From: Flavobacteriaceae bacterium
GTDB lineage: Bacteria; Bacteroidota; Bacteroidia; Flavobacteriales; Flavobacteriaceae
DNA: 12,287 bases
Direction of reading: 5' to 3'
Assembly (NCBI GenBank): GCA_947377425.1
Contig: CANCFZ010000055.1
Span: 1 to 12,287 of the forward strand
Each line of letters opens with the position of its first letter. Position 1 is the stretch's first letter. The position numbers were made by a program, and so were the translations under genes. Below are positions 1 to 7,311 of the stretch, one piece after another. The notes beneath the pieces are model-generated. The model saw only the letters and a program-made list of their open reading frames with translations. It searched no databases and was not told the origin of the DNA.

Positions 1-3
1 AAC

Positions 4-501
4 ATGACAGAATCATTGATGAATCGTATCAATGAATTGATTAGTCATTATCCTGCAGATAGAAAAAAATCGGCCTTATTACCTGTTTTACACGAAGTTC
101 AAGATGCTCACGACAATTGGTTGAGTATTGAATTGCAAAACAAAGTAGCCGAAATATTAGAAATTCAACGTATTGAAGTATACGAAGTAGTTACTTTTTA
201 TACAATGTTCAACCAACGCCCAATTGGAAAATACATGTTCGAATTCTGTCAAACTTCTCCTTGTTGCCAAAACGGTGTAGAGGATTTAATGGATTACACG
301 TGTTCTAAATTAGGTGTAAAAGTGGGTGAACCAACACCAGACATGATGTTTGAAGTTCGCGGTGTAGAATGTCTCGGTGCTTGTGGATATGCTCCAATGA
401 TGCAATTGGGTGATTTCTACCAAGAACATCTTACCAAAGAAAAAATCGATCAGTTAGTGTCTGATTGCAAAGACGGAAAAATCACTTTACACGATAAATA
501 G
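4..501 (+). CDS. nuoE: NADH-quinone oxidoreductase subunit E (24 kDa-type, [2Fe-2S])
   Basis: This is the thioredoxin-like [2Fe-2S] subunit of complex I. It sits beside NuoF in the cytoplasmic NADH-oxidising arm and carries cluster N1a. The 165-residue protein has the helical N-terminal part (about 1-70, with the conserved EVVTFYTMF segment at 61-69). A thioredoxin-like domain follows with the four cluster ligands C82 and C87 (CQTSPC) and C123 and C127 (CLGAC), the C-x4-C...C-x3-C pattern of the family. The length is normal. Only three bases precede the chosen ATG, so the gene could begin slightly further upstream outside the window; the second methionine (residue 6) is also possible but less likely. 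It is the first visible gene of the nuo operon and ends 4 nt before nuoF. Confidence 0.95.
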   Translation: MTESLMNRINELISHYPADRKKSALLPVLHEVQDAHDNWLSIELQNKVAEILEIQRIEVYEVVTFYTMFNQRPIGKYMFEFCQTSPCCQNGVEDLMDYTCSKLGVKVGEPTPDMMFEVRGVECLGACGYAPMMQLGDFYQEHLTKEKIDQLVSDCKDGKITLHDK

Positions 502-505
502 TATC

Positions 506-1873
506 ATGGGAAGAAAAATATTATTAGACAAAATAAATGTTCCGGGAATTAAAACTTATGAAGTATATCGTCGTGAAGGCGGTTACGCATCAGTAGAAAA
601 AGCCTTGAAAAAAATGACGCCTGATGAAGTTGTTGAAGAAGTAAAAACTTCGGGACTTCGTGGTCGTGGTGGTGCAGGATTTCCAGCTGGAATGAAATGG
701 AGTTTTATCGATAAAAAATCAGGTAATCCAAGACATTTAGTTTGCAACGCTGACGAATCTGAACCAGGAACATTCAAAGATCGTTACTTAATGGAGTACA
801 TTCCTCACCTATTAATTGAAGGAATGATTACCTCAAGTTATGCACTTGGAGCCAACTTATCCTACATTTACATTCGTGGAGAATATATGTGGGTTTATAA
901 AATTTTAGAAAGAGCCATCGCCGAAGCAAAAGCTGCTGGTTGGTTGGGTAAAAATATATTAGGTTCAGGTTACGATTTAGAACTTTTTGTTCAAATTGGT
1001 GGCGGAGCTTACATCTGCGGAGAAGAAACCGCATTAATAGAAAGTTTAGAAGGAAATCGTGGAAATCCTAGATTGAAACCACCATTTCCAGCTGTTAAAG
1101 GACTTTGGCAAAATCCAACCGTAGTAAATAACGTAGAAACTATATCAGCTGTGCCTTGGATTATAAATAATTCTGGTGCAGATTATGCAGGAATCGGAAT
1201 TGGTCGTTCGACTGGAACCAAATTAATTTCGGCATCTGGAAACATTAAAAATCAAGGTGTTTACGAAATTGAATTAGGTTTATCTGTATACGAATTCATG
1301 AATTCTGATGAATATTGTGGTGGAATGCAAACCGACAGACCATTAAAAGCATTAGTTCCTGGAGGAAGTTCGGTGCCAATTTTACCAGCTAATTTAATTT
1401 ACAAAACGGCTGCTGGTGAAGACCGATTAATGAGTTACGAAAGTCTATCTGATGGTGGATTCGCAACTGGTTCGATGTTAGGTTCTGGAGGATTTATTGT
1501 TTATGATGACCGAGCTTGTATCGTTAGAAATACTTGGAATTTTTCAAGATTTTATCACCATGAATCTTGTGGTCAATGTACGCCATGTCGTGAAGGAACA
1601 GGTTGGTTAGAAAAAGTATTACACCGAATTGAAAACGGTCACGGACGCGAAGAAGACATCGAATTGTTATGGAGTATTCAATCAAAAATTGAAGGAAATA
1701 CAATTTGTCCATTAGGTGACGCGGCTTCATGGCCAGTTGCTGCGGCAATTCGTCACTTTAAAGAGGAATTTGAATACCATATTCGTTTCCCAGAAAAAGT
1801 AAAAAATAGAGATCATTTTGTGAATGAGCCATTTGAAAAAGTGAGACATTTAATAGCAAAACAAGAAGTTTAA
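506..1873 (+). CDS. nuoF: NADH-quinone oxidoreductase subunit F (NADH- and FMN-binding, [4Fe-4S])
   Basis: NuoF is the 51 kDa-type subunit where NADH is oxidised and electrons enter complex I through FMN. The glycine-rich NADH/FMN site is visible as GLRGRGGAGFPAG at residues 50-62. A second conserved nucleotide/FMN segment is GGGAYICGEETALIESLEG at 165-183. The C-terminal domain has the cluster N3 ligands C355, C358 and C361 (SCGQCTPCREG) with C401 (CPLGD) as the distant fourth. The NADESEPGTFKDR segment (81-93) is also typical of the family. At 455 residues it is of normal length with no breaks. It follows nuoE by 4 nt, so the two are almost certainly co-transcribed, and their products form the NADH dehydrogenase module together with NuoG. 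A 37-nt spacer with a small hairpin separates it from nuoG. Confidence 0.98.
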   Translation: MGRKILLDKINVPGIKTYEVYRREGGYASVEKALKKMTPDEVVEEVKTSGLRGRGGAGFPAGMKWSFIDKKSGNPRHLVCNADESEPGTFKDRYLMEYIPHLLIEGMITSSYALGANLSYIYIRGEYMWVYKILERAIAEAKAAGWLGKNILGSGYDLELFVQIGGGAYICGEETALIESLEGNRGNPRLKPPFPAVKGLWQNPTVVNNVETISAVPWIINNSGADYAGIGIGRSTGTKLISASGNIKNQGVYEIELGLSVYEFMNSDEYCGGMQTDRPLKALVPGGSSVPILPANLIYKTAAGEDRLMSYESLSDGGFATGSMLGSGGFIVYDDRACIVRNTWNFSRFYHHESCGQCTPCREGTGWLEKVLHRIENGHGREEDIELLWSIQSKIEGNTICPLGDAASWPVAAAIRHFKEEFEYHIRFPEKVKNRDHFVNEPFEKVRHLIAKQEV

Positions 1874-1880
1874 TAAGAAC

Positions 1881-1910
1881 AAAAATACTCCGTAGGAGTT
1901 ATATATTGGT
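1881..1910 (+). repeat. Small perfect hairpin in the nuoF-nuoG spacer, possible dispersed repeat
   Basis: The 37-nt spacer contains ACTCC-GTA-GGAGT (1887-1899), a perfect 5-bp inverted repeat around a 3-nt loop. An AT-rich stretch ending directly at the nuoG ATG (1911) follows. The GGAG arm (1895-1898) would be an acceptable ribosome-binding sequence 12 nt before the start, but it would be hidden if the hairpin forms. Nothing else in the operon looks like it. There is no U-tract, so it is not a terminator. I have an unverified recollection of similar TCCGTAGGA sequences being scattered in flavobacterial genomes. A dispersed short repeat is therefore one reading, and a translation or RNA-processing element is another. 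Confidence 0.4.
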
Positions 1911-2966
1911 ATGAAAGTAACCATAGACGGTCAAGAAATAGAAGTAGAAGCAGGAACAACAATCCTTCAAGCTGCTCGTATGATTGGTGGAGAATCAGTT
2001 CCGCCAGCCATGTGTTATTATTCTAAACTAAAAGGAACTGGTGGAAAATGCCGTTGCTGTTTAGTTGACGTTACAAAAGGTAGTGAAGCTGACCCAAGAC
2101 CAATGCCAAAATTAGTAGCATCATGTGTTACTGGTTGTCAAGATGGTATGGAAGTAGCAAGCAAATCTTCTGAAAGAGTAACCGAAGCTAGAAAAGCAGT
2201 AACCGAATTCCTTTTGATAAATCACCCATTAGATTGCCCAGTTTGTGATCAAGCAGGAGAATGTGATTTACAAAATTTATCATTCGAACACGGAAAATCG
2301 GAAACTCGTTTCATCGAAGAGAAAAGAACGTTTGAACCAGAAAATATTGGAGACAAAATTCAATTGCACATGAACCGTTGCATCGTTTGCCAACGTTGTG
2401 TAGAAGTTGCCGATCAATTAACAGATGGTAGAGTTCACGGTGTTTTAAATCGTGGTGATCATTCGCAAATTTCAACTTGCGTTTCTGCTGCGATTGATAA
2501 TGAATTCTCTGGAAACATGATTGATGTTTGTCCAGTTGGAGCTTTAACTGATAAAACTTTCCGATTCAAATCGAGAGTTTGGTTCAACAAACCATTCAAC
2601 GCTCACAGAGAATGTACAACTCCAGGATGTTGTGGTAAAACAACACTTTGGATGTTTGGAAACGAAATTCAAAGAGTTACAGCAAGAAAAGACGAATACC
2701 ACGAAGTAGAAGATTTCATTTGTAACACCTGTCGTTTTGACAAAAAAGAAGTTTCAGATTGGACTATCGAAGGACCAAGAAAATTCGAAAAAGATTCCGT
2801 TATCAATCAAAATAAACATTACGGAAAATTAGACACAGTTGTTATCGAAACTGAAAAAGGAATTTTAATGGGACGCGATATCGACAGAAAAAAAATCAGT
2901 ATGTCGGACATTGATTACAATGAAAAAATTGACGGTAACGTAATAAATACTAAGAACAATGGATAA
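1911..2966 (+). CDS. nuoG: NADH-quinone oxidoreductase subunit G, short form (2Fe-2S / 4Fe-4S)
   Basis: NuoG passes electrons along the peripheral arm of complex I. The N-terminal ferredoxin domain (about 1-80) has the [2Fe-2S] N1b ligands C35, C47, C50 and C72. The His-Cys3 cluster (N5) motif is H105, C109, C112 and C118 in HPLDCPVCDQAGEC. The second [4Fe-4S] cluster (N4) uses C157, C160, C163 and C207. Residues 231-276 resemble the start of a molybdopterin-oxidoreductase Fe4S4 domain but have an altered cysteine set (C235, C240, C241, C271, C274). The protein then ends at 351 residues, whereas E. coli-type NuoG has about 900 and carries a large molybdopterin-like domain. To my knowledge this short form is normal in Flavobacteriaceae, so I do not call it truncated. 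Its last 8 nt overlap nuoH, which indicates co-transcription and probably coupled translation. Confidence 0.95.
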   Translation: MKVTIDGQEIEVEAGTTILQAARMIGGESVPPAMCYYSKLKGTGGKCRCCLVDVTKGSEADPRPMPKLVASCVTGCQDGMEVASKSSERVTEARKAVTEFLLINHPLDCPVCDQAGECDLQNLSFEHGKSETRFIEEKRTFEPENIGDKIQLHMNRCIVCQRCVEVADQLTDGRVHGVLNRGDHSQISTCVSAAIDNEFSGNMIDVCPVGALTDKTFRFKSRVWFNKPFNAHRECTTPGCCGKTTLWMFGNEIQRVTARKDEYHEVEDFICNTCRFDKKEVSDWTIEGPRKFEKDSVINQNKHYGKLDTVVIETEKGILMGRDIDRKKISMSDIDYNEKIDGNVINTKNNG

Positions 2967-3990
2967 TGGATTTATTATAGAAAAAAGCATTTTTATCTTA
3001 GTGATTTTTGCGTTCACTATGGTTATGGCCATGTATTCTACTTGGGCTGAACGTAAAGTTGCTGCTTATTTACAAGATAGAGTTGGTCCAAACCGTGCTG
3101 GTTGGGGTGGATTATTACAACCACTTGCCGACGGAATGAAATTATTCGCGAAAGAAGAATTTGAACCAAATACTAAAAATAAATTTTTGTTTTTTGTTGG
3201 ACCAGCCATTGCAATGAGTACCGCTTTAATGACGAGTGCTGTAATTCCTTGGGGAGATAAATTAGAAATTTTCGGAAGAACAGTTTATCTTCAAGCAACC
3301 GATTTAGACGTTTCTTTATTATACATTTTTGGAGTAGTATCTATTGGTGTATACGGAATCATGATTGGTGGATGGGCATCAAATAACAAATTCTCTTTAA
3401 TGGGAGCCGTTCGTGCAGCGTCACAAATGGTTTCGTATGAAGTTGCCATGGGATTATCAATGATTGCTTTATTGATGATGACGGGAACTTTAAGTTTGAA
3501 AGAAATTTCAATCCAACAACACGGAATGCATTGGAATGTTTTTTATCAACCATTGTCGTTCTTAATCTTTTTGATTTGTGCTTTTGCAGAAACCAACAGA
3601 ACACCTTTCGATTTAGCAGAATGTGAATCAGAATTAATTGGTGGTTATCACACCGAATATTCTTCCATGAAAATGGGATTCTATTTGTTTGCTGAATATG
3701 CCAATATGTTTATCTCTGCAACAATTATCTCTGTTTTATTCTTCGGAGGTTACAATTATCCTGGAATGAGTTGGGCAGTTGAAAATTGGGGTGTTAATAT
3801 TGCAAATGTTATTGGAATTGGAGCATTGTTCGCGAAACTTTGTTTCTTCATCTTCTTCTTTATGTGGATCAGATGGACAATACCAAGATTTAGATACGAT
3901 CAATTGATGAATTTAGGATGGAAAATATTAATTCCACTTTCAATCGTCAATATTATAATAACTGGAATTTGCATTCTAGCTTTTAAATAA
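2959..3990 (+). CDS. nuoH: NADH-quinone oxidoreductase subunit H (quinone-site membrane subunit)
   Basis: NuoH (ND1 family) is the membrane subunit that joins the peripheral arm to the membrane arm and forms much of the quinone chamber. The 343-residue protein is strongly hydrophobic, with about eight transmembrane segments. It shows the family signatures: ERKVAAYLQDRVGPNRAG (31-48), ADGMKLFAKEEFEPN (57-71), RAASQMVSYE (152-161), and the quinone-loop region AETNRTPFDLAE (210-221) followed by ESELIGGYHTEYSSMKMG (223-240), rich in conserved acidic residues. The start at 2959 lies inside the end of nuoG (ATGGATAA overlap), and the following residues fit the family N-terminus. nuoI begins 11 nt after its stop. 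Length and motifs are ordinary. Confidence 0.98.
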   Translation: MDNGFIIEKSIFILVIFAFTMVMAMYSTWAERKVAAYLQDRVGPNRAGWGGLLQPLADGMKLFAKEEFEPNTKNKFLFFVGPAIAMSTALMTSAVIPWGDKLEIFGRTVYLQATDLDVSLLYIFGVVSIGVYGIMIGGWASNNKFSLMGAVRAASQMVSYEVAMGLSMIALLMMTGTLSLKEISIQQHGMHWNVFYQPLSFLIFLICAFAETNRTPFDLAECESELIGGYHTEYSSMKMGFYLFAEYANMFISATIISVLFFGGYNYPGMSWAVENWGVNIANVIGIGALFAKLCFFIFFFMWIRWTIPRFRYDQLMNLGWKILIPLSIVNIIITGICILAFK

Positions 3991-4001
3991 GAAAAGAAAT
4001 T

Positions 4002-4547
4002 ATGTCAACATCAATACAAAGTATATCATTATCAGGCAAGAAAAAACAAGTTTCCAACAAGGAAATGACGTTTTTGGAACGTATGTACCTGATAGCTATT
4101 GTAAAAGGTTTATGGATTACCATCAAACACTTTTTTAAGAAAAAAGCAACGATTCATTATCCTGAACAAGTGCGTGAGTTTAGTCCTGTTTATCGTGGTC
4201 AACACATGTTGAAACGCGACGAACAAGGTAGAGAAAACTGTACAGCTTGCGGATTATGCGCACTTTCATGTCCGGCAGAAGCAATCACAATGAAAGCCGA
4301 AGAACGCAAAAAAGGAGAAGAACATTTGTATAGAGAAGAAAAATATGCTTCGATATATGAAATCAATATGTTGCGTTGCATTTTTTGTGGATTGTGTGAA
4401 GAAGCTTGTCCAAAAGACGCTATTTACCTTACTATTTCTAAAGAATTGGTTCCTGCAAATTACGATAGAGAAGATTTTATCTTCGGAAAAGATAAATTAG
4501 TTATGCCACTAGAAATGGCTATGGCACATACTAAAAACCTAAATTAA
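4002..4547 (+). CDS. nuoI: NADH-quinone oxidoreductase subunit I (two [4Fe-4S] ferredoxin-type)
   Basis: NuoI (TYKY/23 kDa type) carries clusters N6a and N6b, which pass electrons toward the terminal cluster N2 in NuoB. Two ferredoxin motifs are clear: C80, C83, C86 and C90 (CTACGLCALSCP), and C126, C129, C132 and C136 (CIFCGLCEEACP). The N-terminal part (about 20-45, LERMYLIAIVKGLWITIKHF) is the amphipathic/hydrophobic helix region that anchors the subunit at the membrane surface. The 181 residues are within the normal range. The ATG at 4002 follows nuoH by 11 nt, and nuoJ begins 2 nt after the stop. The subunit is peripheral on the cytoplasmic side and contacts NuoH and NuoB. Confidence 0.97.
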   Translation: MSTSIQSISLSGKKKQVSNKEMTFLERMYLIAIVKGLWITIKHFFKKKATIHYPEQVREFSPVYRGQHMLKRDEQGRENCTACGLCALSCPAEAITMKAEERKKGEEHLYREEKYASIYEINMLRCIFCGLCEEACPKDAIYLTISKELVPANYDREDFIFGKDKLVMPLEMAMAHTKNLN

Positions 4548-4549
4548 TT

Positions 4550-5071
4550 ATGTCTACAGTACTTATCATATTTTATATTTTATCTGCAATAACGTTGTCA
4601 ACAGCTTTTTTGACAATTTATAGCAGAAATCCTATTCATAGCGCTATTTATCTGGTGGTATGTTTCTTTACAATTGCTGGTCATTACTTGTTGTTTAATG
4701 CTCAATTTCTTGCGGTAGTGCATGTAATAGTTTACGCTGGAGCAATAATGGTTTTGTTTTTATTTACCATTATGTTGATGAATTTAAACAAAGAAGACGA
4801 AGTTCACAAACCAAGAATTACTAGACTTGGAGCAATCACAGTTTTTATATTATTGAGTTCGGCATTGGTATTGATTTTTATGTATTCTAAACCATTTGTT
4901 GGCGAATATCCTACAACTGGCGAAGATTTTCAATCAATTAAAAAACTAGGAACTGTTTTATTAGACGATAAAGAAGGATTTATGGTTCCGTTTGAATTTG
5001 CTTCGGTATTGCTTTTAACAGCAATGATTGGAGCCGTTTTATTGTCTAAAAAAGAAATTAAAGGTAAATAA
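4550..5071 (+). CDS. nuoJ: NADH-quinone oxidoreductase subunit J (membrane)
   Basis: NuoJ (ND6 family) is a small membrane subunit packed between NuoH and the NuoK/NuoN part of the membrane arm. It is needed to couple quinone reduction to proton movement. The 173 residues contain about five transmembrane segments. Two typical sequences are seen: RNPIHSAIYLV (26-36), and the helix VIVYAGAIMVLFLFTIMLMNL (59-79), whose conserved YxGAIMVLF core marks the hinge-like third helix. A variable loop follows at about 80-90 and 112-145. The gene starts 2 nt after nuoI and ends 1 nt before nuoK. This subunit is among the least conserved, but the motif and position make the assignment firm. Confidence 0.95.
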   Translation: MSTVLIIFYILSAITLSTAFLTIYSRNPIHSAIYLVVCFFTIAGHYLLFNAQFLAVVHVIVYAGAIMVLFLFTIMLMNLNKEDEVHKPRITRLGAITVFILLSSALVLIFMYSKPFVGEYPTTGEDFQSIKKLGTVLLDDKEGFMVPFEFASVLLLTAMIGAVLLSKKEIKGK

Positions 5072-5072
5072 T

Positions 5073-5393
5073 ATGAGCAATATTTTAAATCAAATAGGTA
5101 TTGAAAATTACATCTTCCTTTCCGTTTTACTATTTTGTATCGGAATTTTTGGAGTGTTGTACAGAAGAAATGCCATCATCGTTTTTATGTCAATAGAAAT
5201 TATGTTAAATGCTGTAAACTTATTGTTTGTCGCTTTTGCAACCTATTGGCAAGATCCAAAAGGAGAAGTATTCGTGTTTTTCTCAATGGCTGTTGCTGCT
5301 GCCGAAGTTGCTGTTGGTTTGGCAATTTTAGTTTCAATTTTCCGAAATATTGGTTCGGTTGATATATCAAATTTAAAAAACTTAAAAGGATAA
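5073..5393 (+). CDS. nuoK: NADH-quinone oxidoreductase subunit K (membrane)
   Basis: NuoK (ND4L family) is a three-helix membrane subunit whose two buried glutamates form part of the central proton-conducting axis. From the ATG at 5073 the product is 106 residues, the usual size. The two key glutamates are visible as E42 (VFMSIEIMLNAVNLL) and E78 (SMAVAAAEVAVGLAIL). A longer in-frame start at 5028 exists but lies inside nuoJ and would add 15 charged residues (MEPFYCLKKKLKVNN) not expected in this family, so I chose 5073, 1 nt after the nuoJ stop. nuoL follows after 6 nt. Confidence 0.96.
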   Translation: MSNILNQIGIENYIFLSVLLFCIGIFGVLYRRNAIIVFMSIEIMLNAVNLLFVAFATYWQDPKGEVFVFFSMAVAAAEVAVGLAILVSIFRNIGSVDISNLKNLKG

Positions 5394-5399
5394 TCCCTA

Positions 5400-7301
5400 A
5401 TGGAGAATAGTTTAGTTTTACTCTTATTATTAGCCCCATTTGTTGGGTTCTTATTTAATGTTTTCTTCGGAAAAAAAGTAGGGAAAAGTAGTTCAGGTGC
5501 AATAGGAACAATTGCTGTGGCAGTTTCTTTTGTAATAAGCATCTACTTTTTTATGCAATTAAATACAACTGGAAAACCAATTGAAGTTAAATTATTTGAT
5601 TGGATTCAAATAGGAAAACTTAAAGTTGATTTCGGAATTCTATTAGACCAATTGTCTTTGTTATGGTTATTGTTTGTAACCGGAATTGGTTCTTTGATTC
5701 ACTTATATTCGATTAGCTACATGCACGAAGATGACAATATGCACAAGTTTTTTGCGTATTTGAATTTATTCATCTTCTTCATGATAACATTAGTAGTTGG
5801 AAGCAATCTATTAGTAATGTTTATTGGTTGGGAAGGCGTTGGATTGTGCTCCTACTTACTCATCGGGTTTTGGTATAAAAATCAAGATTATAACGACGCA
5901 GCAAAGAAAGCTTTCATCATGAATAGAATTGGGGATTTAGGTTTCTTAATTGGGATTTTTATTTTGGCAAGTATGTGTGGTTCATTAGATTTCACAGCTA
6001 TGAAAACACATTTTCTATCTATCTATTTCAATACGCCTCAAAATGTATTCTTAACTAGTATTGCTGCATTATGCTTATTCATCGGAGCAACAGGAAAATC
6101 TGCACAATTACCACTTTACACTTGGTTACCAGATGCAATGGCTGGACCAACTCCAGTTTCTGCATTGATTCACGCAGCAACAATGGTAACTGCTGGTATC
6201 TTTATGATTACAAGAATGAATTTCTTATTTGATTTAACACCAGATGTTCAAAATATAATTGCAATTGTTGGAGCAATAACTGCATTAGTAGCAGCATCAA
6301 TTGGGTTGCTTCAAAACGATATCAAAAAAGTATTAGCTTATTCTACAGTTTCTCAATTGGGTTTAATGTTTTTAGCATTAGGTCTTGGAGCATATAATGT
6401 TGCTGTTTTTCACGTAATCACTCATGCTTTCTTTAAAGCTTGTCTGTTCTTGGGTTCAGGTTCAGTAATTCATGCTTTACATGGCGAACAAGATATGCGT
6501 AAAATGGGCGGTTTGCGCAAAGCAATGCCAATCACATTTGCAACCATGTTAATTTCAACATTGGCTATTGCAGGTATTTTTCCTTTCGCAGGATTTTGGT
6601 CTAAAGATGAAATCTTAATGGTAGCTTTTGAAAACAATAAAGCATTATGGATTGTAGGCTCGATTGCTTCTATTATGACTGCTTTCTATATGTTCAGATT
6701 AATGTATCTAACTTTCTTTAGAGATTTTAGAGGAACAGAAGAACAAAAACATCATTTACACGAAAGCCCGAGTTTAATCACTTTACCACTTATAATTTTA
6801 GCAGCTTTAGCAACTGTTGGCGGATTGATTAACTTACCAAAACCAATTGGAAATGGCTGGTTAAATCATTTCTTGGAACCAGTTTTACTTTCTAAACATA
6901 AAGAAGAAAGTGTCTTTGAAGGAAACGCAATGATGCTAATGGCAATTGCTTTAACTGGAGCGATAATCGGAATTGCTTGGGCGTACTCTAAATACATCAA
7001 ACAAGGATTTGTACCAAAACAAGATTCAGAAATCACAGGTTTTTCTAAAACTATTTACAATAAATATTACGTTGATGAAGTGTATACTTCTTTAATTGTA
7101 AAACCAATAAACGCACTTTCAAATTTCTTTAGAACCACATTAGAACCTGCTTTAGGAAATGTAGTTTACGGATTTGGAACTGTAGTAAACGGACTTGGAA
7201 ATCAAGGTAAAAAATTACAATCAGGAAGTATTGGTTTATACCTTTTTGCCTTTGTAATTGGAGTTTTAGCAATAGTTAGTTATTTATTTTTAGCACAATA
7301 A
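5400..7301 (+). CDS. nuoL: NADH-quinone oxidoreductase subunit L (antiporter-like proton channel)
   Basis: NuoL (ND5 family) is the distal antiporter-like subunit of the membrane arm and is thought to translocate one proton. The 633 residues include about 16 transmembrane helices. Residues expected for the channel are present: E145 in GWEGVGLCSYLLIGFW (143-158), K233 in TGKSAQLPLYTWLPDAM (231-247), H258 in ALIHAATMVTAG, H338, H342 and K346 in the FHVITHAFFKA segment (337-347), and K402 in FWSKDE. The C-terminal part (about 500-600) is predicted to form the lateral helix that runs along the membrane arm, ending in a final transmembrane helix (about 611-631). Length is normal for the family. 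It follows nuoK by 6 nt, and nuoM starts 10 nt after its stop. Confidence 0.98.
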   Translation: MENSLVLLLLLAPFVGFLFNVFFGKKVGKSSSGAIGTIAVAVSFVISIYFFMQLNTTGKPIEVKLFDWIQIGKLKVDFGILLDQLSLLWLLFVTGIGSLIHLYSISYMHEDDNMHKFFAYLNLFIFFMITLVVGSNLLVMFIGWEGVGLCSYLLIGFWYKNQDYNDAAKKAFIMNRIGDLGFLIGIFILASMCGSLDFTAMKTHFLSIYFNTPQNVFLTSIAALCLFIGATGKSAQLPLYTWLPDAMAGPTPVSALIHAATMVTAGIFMITRMNFLFDLTPDVQNIIAIVGAITALVAASIGLLQNDIKKVLAYSTVSQLGLMFLALGLGAYNVAVFHVITHAFFKACLFLGSGSVIHALHGEQDMRKMGGLRKAMPITFATMLISTLAIAGIFPFAGFWSKDEILMVAFENNKALWIVGSIASIMTAFYMFRLMYLTFFRDFRGTEEQKHHLHESPSLITLPLIILAALATVGGLINLPKPIGNGWLNHFLEPVLLSKHKEESVFEGNAMMLMAIALTGAIIGIAWAYSKYIKQGFVPKQDSEITGFSKTIYNKYYVDEVYTSLIVKPINALSNFFRTTLEPALGNVVYGFGTVVNGLGNQGKKLQSGSIGLYLFAFVIGVLAIVSYLFLAQ

Positions 7302-7311
7302 TTTAAAGAAA

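Noticed and set aside
1887..1899. The hairpin before nuoG as a transcription terminator.
   Set aside because: The stem is only 5 bp and no T-run follows. Termination within the complex I operon is also implausible.
1911..2966. NuoG appears truncated compared with the E. coli form of about 900 residues.
   Set aside because: The frame ends by overlapping nuoH in proper operon style, and short NuoG proteins are, to my knowledge, normal in Flavobacteriaceae. It is not a pseudogene.
5028..5393. Longer nuoK reading frame starting at 5028 inside nuoJ.
   Set aside because: The extra 15 residues are charged and foreign to the family. The ATG at 5073 gives the standard three-helix protein of 106 residues right after the nuoJ stop.
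5200..5439. Minus-strand frame with glutamine-rich runs opposite nuoK.
   Set aside because: It is the antisense reading of alanine- and valine-coding GCT/GTT repeats in the conserved nuoK helix (around E78) and has no family resemblance.
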